6,483 nucleotides of DNA from Chitinophagales bacterium (GTDB lineage Bacteria > Bacteroidota > Bacteroidia > Chitinophagales > UBA2359). The stretch spans positions 2,038 to 8,520 of the forward strand of contig JAHDIA010000237.1 in assembly GCA_020631035.1 (NCBI GenBank). The letters run 5' to 3'. Each line of letters begins with the position of its first letter. Positions within the stretch are counted from its first letter, which is position 1. The notes under the pieces are model-generated. The model was not told the origin of the DNA, made no database searches, and saw only the letters and a list, made by a program, of their open reading frames with translations. Of the stretch, positions 1 through 5,290 are shown piece by piece. The position numbers and the translations under genes are program-made.

Positions 1-156
1 CGGTACCCACTGCTGAGACAGGGCTGTGAGACAAGGAGGAGTGAAGGCTGACCTAAGGAAGACTAGCTCCGACTATGGCGAAGGCTCTGGTGAAGTAGTG
101 CGTACAAGTGTACAGCGAGGAGACCCGAAGTGATGAAAGATCAAGCGTGCCGTACC
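1..156 (+). other. G-rich, probably structured RNA segment (possible group II intron fragment)
   Basis: No protein gene is convincing here. By hand count the segment is about 55% G+C, and it stops abruptly at the AT-rich sequence from 157. On the + strand it can fold: GGTAC (2-6) pairs with GTACC (152-156), extended by CAC (8-10) with GTG (147-149). GTAC-AAGT-GTAC (102-113) makes a small hairpin extended by GC/GC at 100-101 and 115-116. ACAG/CTGT (17-28) is another. The style (GGCGAAGGCTC, GAGACCCGAAG) recalls domain I of bacterial group II introns. However, no reverse transcriptase, GUGYG start or domain V is in the window, so that identity is an impression, not a match. It could also be another structured RNA cut by the window edge. 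Confidence 0.3.
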
Positions 157-157
157 A

Positions 158-176
158 ATAAAATTGTCAAAGAACC
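158..176 (+). repeat. Orphan end of the hairpin (MITE-like) repeat
   Basis: AAAATTGTCAAAGAACC (160-176) is identical to the right end of the complete repeat at 1451-1558, including the two bases CC after the arm. No matching left arm or stem lies upstream; the G-rich segment 1-156 sits there instead. The piece is also embedded in a direct repeat, ACCAATAAAA at 154-163 and again at 174-183, separated by TTGTCAAAGA. It is either a truncated repeat copy or the end of a longer element sharing the same terminus. Confidence 0.5.
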
Positions 177-195
177 AATAAAAAGAAAGACGACA

Positions 196-224
196 TTTGC
201 ATCAAGCAATATTTTGTATTTTTG
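196..224 (+). promoter_or_regulatory. Bacteroidota-type promoter for the hydrolase-OsmC gene
   Basis: TTTG at 196-199 and TATTTTTG at 217-224 are separated by 17 bp. They match the -33 (TTG/TTTG) and -7 (TAnnTTTG) elements used by the primary sigma factor of Bacteroidota. Transcription would begin about 5-8 bp downstream, near 230, giving a leader of about 25 nt before the ATG at 256. This supports 256 over the upstream GTG at 130, which would lie before the promoter. Confidence 0.45.
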
Positions 225-255
225 GATTCCTATACCAAAACACAAAGTATACCAA

Positions 256-1458
256 ATGCCTGCACAAAAAGTCCGATTTACCAACGATAGAGGCTTGACG
301 CTTGTTGGAAAAATAGAGTTTCCATTGACCCACGAAGCCGATGCCTTTGCCATTTTTGCCCACGTATTTACGGGAAATAAAAATCTATCTGCTGCTCGAC
401 ACATTAGCCGTTCACTAACGCTCAATGGCTTTGCTGTTTTGCGTTTCGACTTTTCGGGATTGGGTGAGAGTGAAGGCAATTTTTCCGATACCAATTTTAC
501 GACCAATGTCAATGACATCAAAGCAGCAGCGCAGTTTTTGACAGAGAACTACCAAGCTCCCAAAATTATTGTTGGGCATTCCTTGGGAGGAGCCGCTTCG
601 ATTTATGCTGCCAAAGTAATAGAGTCTATTAAGGCGGTGGCAACCATTGGGGCACCTTCTGAACCAGAACATGTTACCCATCTATTTGGGTGCAAACTAG
701 AGGACATCGAAAGAGATGGACAGGCAGAAATCACCATTGGTGGGCGACCTTTTACCATCAAGCGGCAGTTTATCGAAGATTTACAGGCAAAAGATATGGA
801 TCAGTGTGTACAAGACCTTCGCAAAGCCTTGTTGATTTTGCATTCGCCACAAGACCGAGTGGTCGAGATTGAAAATGCGGCTAAGATTTACCATGCTGCT
901 TTTCATCCCAAAAGTTTTGTTACCCTCAACGAAGCCGACCATATGCTGACTGCCAAAGACGATGCTTTTTATACAGGCAATGTGATTGCTTCTTGGGTCA
1001 AACGATACATAGAGATACCAGAAGATGACATACCAAAATCGAGTCAAAAAGTAACTGTGAGCTTAAAATCGGATGCTTATACGACAGAAATTATGGCAGG
1101 CAAACACGGTTTGTTGGCGGACCAATCGGAGAAGCATGGTGGCAATGATTTTGGTCCTTCTCCTTACGAATTGTTGAGTGCTTCACTTGGGGCTTGTGTG
1201 GCAATGAGTTTACAGTCTTATGCCGAAGATCAAGAATGGGATGTGGAGGAAATACAAGTCAATCTCTCCTTTGACAGAGCCTACCAAGAGGACATCAAAA
1301 ACATCACCGATCCTGCGACCCAAATCAAGGAAATTACAGGGAGTATTGAGCTAAGAGGTGCATTGAGTGAAGAGCAGAAAAATGCCCTTTTGCAAATGGC
1401 AAAAAATAGTCCTGTATGTAAAAGTTTGAGTCAGTGCATTAATATAAACATTCTTTGA
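256..1458 (+). CDS. Bifunctional alpha/beta hydrolase / OsmC family protein
   Basis: The protein has 400 residues and two domains. Residues 1-255 are a serine alpha/beta hydrolase: nucleophile elbow GHSLGG at 107-112 (Ser109), probable acid Asp200 in SPQD and probable base His229 in EADHML. Residues 265-400 are an OsmC/Ohr-type domain with the two cysteines expected for thiol-dependent peroxide reduction: Cys314 in SLGAC and Cys388 in SPVCKSL. No signal peptide is visible, so it is probably cytosolic. This fusion is a known Bacteroidota architecture; the hydrolase substrate is unknown, and coupling of ester cleavage to organic hydroperoxide detoxification is inference. I chose the ATG at 256 because the domain starts there (MPAQKVRF) and a promoter lies just upstream. 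The frame stays open back to a GTG at 130, but those codons cover repeat and RNA-like sequence. The stop codon TGA lies inside the left arm of the hairpin repeat that follows. Confidence 0.92.
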   Translation: MPAQKVRFTNDRGLTLVGKIEFPLTHEADAFAIFAHVFTGNKNLSAARHISRSLTLNGFAVLRFDFSGLGESEGNFSDTNFTTNVNDIKAAAQFLTENYQAPKIIVGHSLGGAASIYAAKVIESIKAVATIGAPSEPEHVTHLFGCKLEDIERDGQAEITIGGRPFTIKRQFIEDLQAKDMDQCVQDLRKALLILHSPQDRVVEIENAAKIYHAAFHPKSFVTLNEADHMLTAKDDAFYTGNVIASWVKRYIEIPEDDIPKSSQKVTVSLKSDAYTTEIMAGKHGLLADQSEKHGGNDFGPSPYELLSASLGACVAMSLQSYAEDQEWDVEEIQVNLSFDRAYQEDIKNITDPATQIKEITGSIELRGALSEEQKNALLQMAKNSPVCKSLSQCININIL

Positions 1459-1558
1459 CAATTTTTGCAGAAGAGAGCTAATACTTAAACAAGCTATCCA
1501 GTCGCCCTTGGCTCCCTACTATTTGTTTAAGTATTACTCTCCAAAAATTGTCAAAGAA
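1451..1558 (+). mobile_element. MITE-like hairpin repeat, copy 1
   Basis: The ends are a perfect 17-bp inverted repeat, TTCTTTGACAATTTTTG (1451-1467) and its complement (1542-1558). Inside, GAGAG (1473-1477) pairs with CTCTC (1537-1541), and the 14 bases 1479-1492 pair with 1523-1536, with C1478 bulged. That gives a stem of 36 pairs around a 30-nt apical part containing GCC-CTT-GGC. Outside the arms, two bases on each side (CA, CC) are followed by AATATAAA (1441-1448) and AACATAAA (1561-1568), a 7/8 direct repeat that fits a target duplication. There is no coding capacity. The copy at 6239-6346 is the same element in inverted orientation. In RNA it would form a strong hairpin directly at the end of the hydrolase-OsmC mRNA and may protect or end the transcript. 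Confidence 0.8.
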
Positions 1559-1668
1559 CCAACATAAATCTAAAAGCACTTTAAGAAATAAAGTCTGATA
1601 AATTGAACTTAAATTAAATCAATCCAGTTGTGTTTGAGATAATGTTAACCGAAAAAACACAACAACAC

Positions 1669-2241
1669 ATGGGACAAATATTTTTTACCGCAGATCACCA
1701 TTTTGGACACGAAAATATCATCCGCTTTTGCAATCGACCCTTTGAGAATGCTCAAGAAATGAATGAGGCATTGATAGAACGGTGGAATGCAAAAGTCAAA
1801 CCCAAAGACGAAGTTTACCACTTAGGCGATGTTGGGCTAACCTATCAAGAGAATTTAGGAGCCATACTCGACCGACTCAATGGACGAAAGTATTTGATTG
1901 TAGGAAATCACGAAAGTGCTGCACTACAAAACAAAGACAAATTTGAATGGGTCAAAGAGTATTATGAACTAAAAGTCAAGGACCCTGATGGTCAGGGTGG
2001 CAAGCAGCGCATTATGTTGTTTCATTATGCCATGCGAACCTGGCGAGGTGAAGGACGAGGCAACTGGCATTTGTATGGACATAGCCACGGCAATTTGCCT
2101 GATTTAGAAGACAAATATTCTTTTGATGTTGGTGTGGACTGTCACGATTTTTATCCACTCTCCTATGATGAGGTCAAGGCAATTATGCAGACCAAAAACT
2201 GGGTTCCAGGACATATGAGAAACAGAGAGGAAGATCAGTAA
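1669..2241 (+). CDS. Calcineurin-like metallophosphoesterase
   Basis: The 190-residue protein carries the metal-binding blocks of the calcineurin-like phosphoesterase fold in order: Asp9 and His11 (ADHHFGH), Asp54 (HLGDV), Asn80-His81 (VGNHES), His119 (LFHYAMR), and His138 and His140 (YGHSHG). These would hold a di-metal centre that hydrolyses phosphoester bonds. The compact form with the DVGVDCHDFYPLS tail resembles the small single-domain phosphoesterases common in phages and bacterial genomes. The substrate cannot be told. There is no signal peptide. I prefer the ATG at 1669 because MGQIFFTADHHFGH is the usual family start; an in-frame ATG at 1642 and GTG at 1630 are alternatives. A weak promoter-like pair, TTG (1603-1605) and TGTGTTTG (1629-1636), would also favour 1669. 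The gene is probably co-transcribed with the GNAT gene 35 bp downstream. Confidence 0.9.
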   Translation: MGQIFFTADHHFGHENIIRFCNRPFENAQEMNEALIERWNAKVKPKDEVYHLGDVGLTYQENLGAILDRLNGRKYLIVGNHESAALQNKDKFEWVKEYYELKVKDPDGQGGKQRIMLFHYAMRTWRGEGRGNWHLYGHSHGNLPDLEDKYSFDVGVDCHDFYPLSYDEVKAIMQTKNWVPGHMRNREEDQ

Positions 2242-2276
2242 ATCTTAACACAAGCATTACTATTAAAATACTACCA

Positions 2277-3161
2277 ATGCAAACCCGACTAGCGACCCCA
2301 GAAGACTTTCCACAGATGGCAAAATTGATTGCTCAAATCAACTCAAAACCTGAATGGCATAGCCTCCACTGTAGTCAAGGAGAAACTGAAGTTCTGGCAG
2401 AGTTGAAAGACCACAACAGCCGAAAAGAATGCTGTTTCCTTTTGGCATTTGAAGGGGTAACACTAGTCGGTATTTTAGGTGGAGATTGCGATTGCCCTCT
2501 CACCGAGTTCTGGTTGTGGGGACCGTTTATACTCAGTGATAACTGGGATTTTGTGGCAAATTTGCTGTTTACTGAGCTGTTACAACAATGTCCAAATGTA
2601 ACAAAAATGACGGTGTTTAACAACCTAAACAGCGAAACCTATCGAGCATTTTTTAAGCAAAAAAAATTCAAAGAAAAAAAGGAGTTTACACACGAATATA
2701 TGTGTGATAAAAGAACTTTTAAATTGAAAGTAAGTCCATCAAATGGCATTGACTTATACCAAGAATCTTTTCAGTCAGATTTCCATCAGTTACACAATGC
2801 CGCCTTTCCCAATCCATACTACAGCACCCAAGAAATTTTGGGCTTAATCAAGGACGAAAATCGCCACAAACTTTGGCTCAAACTTGATGAAGAACAAAAG
2901 ATGATGGGCTATCTTTATGGCTGTATCACACCCAACCAAGAAGGCTTTGTACATTTCCTAGCTGTCAAACACGATCAAAGACGGAAGGGCTATGCGAGTG
3001 AGTTGCTACGAACAGCTTTGTATTGGTTTTTTGAAGAGAACAATTTATCCAAGACTTTCCTTACCGTTGCCGATGCCAACAATGCCCGAAAGTTGTATGA
3101 GCAAAACGGTTTTGCATTGTGTTGTACAGGAGTAGGGGCGAGGTGGAATAGGGAATTGTGA
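2277..3161 (+). CDS. GNAT family N-acetyltransferase with two GNAT-like halves
   Basis: This 294-residue protein is about twice the length of a single GNAT domain. The C-terminal half (about 154-294) has a clear acetyl-CoA site: VHFLAVKHDQRRKGYASELL at 225-244, where Gln234, Gly238 and Ala240 fit the Q/R-x-x-G-x-G/A loop, then VADANNARKLYEQNGF (264-279), the usual motif B. The N-terminal half (about 1-145) starts like a GNAT (TRLATPEDFPQMAKLI). It keeps a strand with FWLWGPFI (78-85) and a motif-B-like end (NLNSETYRAFFKQKKF), but has no recognisable pyrophosphate loop. It is therefore probably a degenerate, structural or substrate-binding domain, as in other tandem GNAT proteins. The acceptor is unknown. 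The gene lies 35 bp after the phosphoesterase gene without a clear promoter of its own and is followed at once by a terminator. Confidence 0.88.
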   Translation: MQTRLATPEDFPQMAKLIAQINSKPEWHSLHCSQGETEVLAELKDHNSRKECCFLLAFEGVTLVGILGGDCDCPLTEFWLWGPFILSDNWDFVANLLFTELLQQCPNVTKMTVFNNLNSETYRAFFKQKKFKEKKEFTHEYMCDKRTFKLKVSPSNGIDLYQESFQSDFHQLHNAAFPNPYYSTQEILGLIKDENRHKLWLKLDEEQKMMGYLYGCITPNQEGFVHFLAVKHDQRRKGYASELLRTALYWFFEENNLSKTFLTVADANNARKLYEQNGFALCCTGVGARWNREL

Positions 3162-3200
3162 GTTGGCTGAGTGGTTCCGCTCATCCAACGCTTCTTTTAT
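3162..3200 (+). terminator. Factor-independent terminator after the GNAT gene
   Basis: Beginning one base after the stop codon, GTTGG (3162-3166) pairs with CCAAC (3185-3189) and TGAG (3168-3171) pairs with CTCA (3180-3183). The C/T mismatch 3167/3184 lies between them, and a loop of about 6-8 nt closes the top. The stem is followed by GCTTCTTTTAT, a T-rich though interrupted tract. It would close the phosphoesterase-GNAT unit. Confidence 0.6.
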
Positions 3201-3302
3201 TCCTATTTAAGAGGCTGTTTAAAATTCCCTTATCAAAATTTCATATTTGAAAATTAAAGTCCTAATTTAAGAACGAAGAAAATTAAGACAAAACCAAAAC
3301 CA

Positions 3303-4130
3303 ATGCAACACAACGAACTCAGTTGGTCGGGCATCGACAATAAAAAATTATACGGACAAGCTTGGATACCAGATAAGGTAGAAGCAGTGGTGTGTCTCGT
3401 TCACGGAATGGGCGAACACAGTGGGCGTTACAAGCATGTAGCCCAATTTTTCAATGATCGAAATTGGGCAGTAATGACGATTGACCAAAGAGGGCATGGT
3501 AAGTCCGAAGGAGCGAGAGGGCACGTTCAATCTTTTGAAGTATTGCTCAACCAAGTAGACCAATTGCTAAAAAGTGCAGAAGAGAAATATCCCAACCTAC
3601 CCAAGTTTACTTATGGACATAGTATGGGGGGCAATGTCATTATTAACCATACTTTGCGTCACAAACCCAAAGTAAAAGGAGTCGTGGCAACAGGCCCTTG
3701 GTTAAAACTCGCTTTTGACCCGCCCAAAATTAAGTTGTCAGTGGGGAAATTGATGAGAAAGATTTATCCAGCCTATACAGAAGGCAATGGACTGGATGCC
3801 AATGATCTCTCACATGACAAGCAAGTGGTACAAGCATATATAGATGATCCTTTGGTTCATGACAAAGTATCGACAGGATTCTTTTTTGCAGTACATGAGG
3901 CAGGAGAGTGGGCAATAGACAATGCGGCTAAGTTGGACATTCCCCTTTTGGTCTGTCATGGAAGTGACGATAAAATTACCTCATTTGAGGCGAGCAAAAA
4001 TTTTGCAGCCAAAGCAGGTTCTAAGGCGACATTTAAAGGATGGGAAGGAATGTACCACGAAATCCACAATGAGTTGGACAATGCCGATGTATTGGAAAGC
4101 ATCTATGACTGGATGAAACAACAACTGTAG
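3303..4130 (+). CDS. Alpha/beta hydrolase, monoacylglycerol lipase-like (lysophospholipase family)
   Basis: The protein has 275 residues, the usual length of bacterial monoacylglycerol lipases. It has the family's landmarks: CLVHGMGEHSGRY at 31-43 (oxyanion-hole HG), DQRGHGKSEG at 61-70, nucleophile elbow GHSMGG at 105-110 (Ser107), Asp223 in HGSDDKI, and His252 in MYHEIHNE. The complete triad Ser107-Asp223-His252 supports an active ester hydrolase that probably releases fatty acids from mono-acylglycerols or lysolipids. The exact substrate is inference. No signal peptide is visible. It begins a probable two-gene operon with the exported protein 12 bp downstream. A weak -7-like box, CATATTTG (3242-3249), lies upstream, but I see no good -33 element. 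Confidence 0.9.
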   Translation: MQHNELSWSGIDNKKLYGQAWIPDKVEAVVCLVHGMGEHSGRYKHVAQFFNDRNWAVMTIDQRGHGKSEGARGHVQSFEVLLNQVDQLLKSAEEKYPNLPKFTYGHSMGGNVIINHTLRHKPKVKGVVATGPWLKLAFDPPKIKLSVGKLMRKIYPAYTEGNGLDANDLSHDKQVVQAYIDDPLVHDKVSTGFFFAVHEAGEWAIDNAAKLDIPLLVCHGSDDKITSFEASKNFAAKAGSKATFKGWEGMYHEIHNELDNADVLESIYDWMKQQL

Positions 4131-4142
4131 TTTTCTTTAACA

Positions 4143-4865
4143 ATGAAGCAAACAATTCTCATTTTAAATCTATTGTTTTTTGCGTTTGGCTACATTTACC
4201 AGGCGCAGACCCGACCCAGCTTGGAGGAGCGGGTCATTAGTTATGAGTTAGACCCTAGCACACAAAACCTACAGTTTTACTGGAAAGATGAGTTGGGGCG
4301 AAACTTTATGAATATTAAACATCTAAAAGAAAACTTAGAGGAGAAAAATGAAGATTTGCTTTTTGCGATGAATGGCGGAATGTACCTCAAAGATTTGTCT
4401 CCTCAAGGATTGTACATTGAAGATGGGCAGGTACTAAAAGAACTCAATACAGTAGAAGAAGCCTATGGCAATTTTTATATGCAACCCAATGGTATTTTTT
4501 ATATAACAGAGGATAAGCAAGCAGTGGTTTGTTCCACCAAGTCTTTTGGGCACGATGACGACATTTTGTATGCGACCCAATCGGGACCGATGCTACTCAT
4601 AGATGGTGAGATGCACCACAAGTTTAGAAAAGGTTCAGAAAATTTGCACATCAGAAATGGAGTCGGTGTGTTGCCCAATGGTCATTTGTTGTTTGCAATG
4701 TCCAAGAACAAGATCAATTTTTATGATTTTGCCAGTTATTTTGCCAGCAAGGGATGTCAAAATGCATTGTATTTGGATGGGTTTGTATCAAGGACCTATT
4801 TGCCCGCCAAAGATTGGGAGCAGTTGGATGGAATAATGGGTGTCATCATCGCCGAAACCCAGTAG
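4143..4865 (+). CDS. Exported phosphodiester glycosidase-type (DUF2233/NAGPA domain) protein
   Basis: The protein has 240 residues. The first 20 or so (MKQTILILNLLFFAFGYIYQ) form a short positive N-terminus and hydrophobic core typical of a Sec signal peptide, with likely cleavage near AQT (21-23). There is no lipobox cysteine, so a periplasmic or secreted soluble protein is expected. The mature part matches the DUF2233/NAGPA domain family, to which E. coli YigE also belongs: AMNGGMY (75-81), PQGLYIEDG (87-95), QPNGIFYI (114-121), TQSGPMLL (145-152), RNGVGVLPNG (171-180) and ALYLDGFVSR (208-217). Animal members uncover mannose-6-phosphate by removing N-acetylglucosamine from a phosphodiester; the bacterial substrates are mostly unknown, so a role on phosphodiester-linked cell-surface sugars is only suggested. 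It follows the lipase-like gene by 12 bp. Its TAG stop is part of the GTAG foot of the first REP-like palindrome. Confidence 0.85.
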   Translation: MKQTILILNLLFFAFGYIYQAQTRPSLEERVISYELDPSTQNLQFYWKDELGRNFMNIKHLKENLEEKNEDLLFAMNGGMYLKDLSPQGLYIEDGQVLKELNTVEEAYGNFYMQPNGIFYITEDKQAVVCSTKSFGHDDDILYATQSGPMLLIDGEMHHKFRKGSENLHIRNGVGVLPNGHLLFAMSKNKINFYDFASYFASKGCQNALYLDGFVSRTYLPAKDWEQLDGIMGVIIAETQ

Positions 4866-4887
4866 GGGCTGACCTATGTGTCTGCCC
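4862..4887 (+). repeat. GTAG-headed REP-like palindrome at the end of the DUF2233 gene
   Basis: GTAG (4862-4865) is followed by a hairpin: GGGC (4866-4869) pairs with GCCC (4884-4887) and GAC (4871-4873) pairs with GTC (4880-4882), with a T/T mismatch between them and loop CTATGT. A conserved GTAG or GGAG at the 5' foot of a palindrome is the hallmark of REP sequences mobilised by RAYT (TnpA-REP) transposases. The stop codon of the upstream gene is the TAG of this foot. The hairpin may also stabilise or end that transcript. Confidence 0.5.
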
Positions 4888-4916
4888 GAACAGGAAACGG
4901 AACCGAAAACAATCAA

Positions 4917-5070
4917 GTAGAGACCTTGCATGCAAGGTCTGAACCGAAAACAGAACAGGAACCAGGCGAGTAGAGACCTTGCATGCAAGGTCTGAACAGA
5001 AAACAGAACAGGAAACAGGCGTAGAGACCTTGCATGCAAGGTCTGAACAGAAAACGGAACAGGAAACAGG
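4917..5070 (+). repeat. Tandem array of three GTAG-palindrome units
   Basis: Three units start with GTAG at 4917, 4970 and 5021. Each carries the perfect 20-bp palindrome AGACCTTGCATGCAAGGTCT (4921-4940, 4974-4993, 5025-5044) and a purine-rich spacer of the type GAACAGAAAACAGAACAGG. The periods are 53 and 51 bp. The palindromes are identical and the spacers differ by only a few bases and short indels, so the array probably grew by recent tandem duplication. The sequence before the first unit (4888-4916) resembles the same spacer. All copies share one orientation. The palindromes have no spacer-like unique sequence between them, so this is not CRISPR. Together with the hairpins at 4862 and 5158 it fills the 425-bp gap between two genes. 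Confidence 0.8.
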
Positions 5071-5136
5071 CGAAAGCCAAGCGTGAAGCGGATGGAGAAA
5101 AGAGCCAACGGAGACCCAAAAGAACCGATGCCTACG

Positions 5137-5210
5137 CCCGATAGTAGCGGAAAGCTTGTAGATGCATCCCGAAGGTCGGGATGCATCTACAACTTGTAGC
5201 GGATAGCGGG
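5137..5210 (+). ncRNA. Flavo-1-like structured RNA with a long variable stem
   Basis: CCCG (5137-5140) pairs with CGGG (5207-5210). It encloses an internal loop whose strands ATAGTAGCGGAA (5141-5152) and TGTAGCGGATAG (5195-5206) carry the near-identical motif GTAGCGGAWAG. Inside is a stem of 17 perfect pairs (5156-5172 with 5176-5192) closed by loop AGG, plus AAG/CTT (5152-5154 with 5193-5195) around bulged C5155. From memory, CCCGATAGnAGCGG ... TAGCGGATAGCGGG around a variable hairpin is the Flavo-1 RNA motif of Bacteroidota; I could not run the covariance model. Its function is unknown. There is no T-tract, so it is not an ordinary terminator. It ends 80 bp before the asparaginase start codon. 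The purine-rich 5071-5136 may belong to it; 5211-5290 shows nothing else clear. Confidence 0.5.
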
Positions 5211-5290
5211 GACACACCATCGTTCGGAAGTCCTAAGCGTTCCGTTCAAAAAAGAAAACAAAACAATACCTAAATCAAGATCAACAATAA

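Noticed and set aside
41..133. Small frame starting at GTG 41 after AAGGAGGAG (30 residues)
   Set aside because: It has a Shine-Dalgarno-like sequence, but Bacteroidota rarely rely on one. The peptide is unlike any protein I know and overlaps bases that pair in the proposed RNA fold.
130..255. In-frame upstream extension of the hydrolase-OsmC gene to a GTG at 130
   Set aside because: It reads through the RNA-like segment, the orphan repeat end and the promoter at 196-224; its 42 residues do not look like part of the hydrolase domain, which begins at 256.
141..1047. - strand and alternative-frame open reading frames inside the hydrolase-OsmC gene (141-521, 415-681, 781-1047 and others)
   Set aside because: They lie in the shadow of a well-supported gene with complete motifs and show no domain of their own; the same holds for such frames in the other genes.
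4917..5070. CRISPR array
   Set aside because: The repeats are perfect palindromes and the intervening sequences are near-identical to each other, whereas CRISPR spacers are unique. There are no cas genes.
5156..5192. Hairpin as a factor-independent terminator
   Set aside because: The stem is strong, but it is followed by CTTGTAGCGG without a T-tract, and it fits better as the arm of the Flavo-1-like RNA.
4788..5220. Long open frames on the - strand across the repeat gap
   Set aside because: They consist of the tandem repeat read backwards (recurring SVQTLHARS and FRPCMQGLY) and are open in more than one frame because the repeat lacks stop codons. One overlaps the end of the DUF2233 gene. 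There is no domain.
5225..5244. CGGAA...TTCCG inverted repeat before the asparaginase gene
   Set aside because: There are only five pairs with a 10-nt loop and no T-tract; it is too weak to call as a regulatory element.
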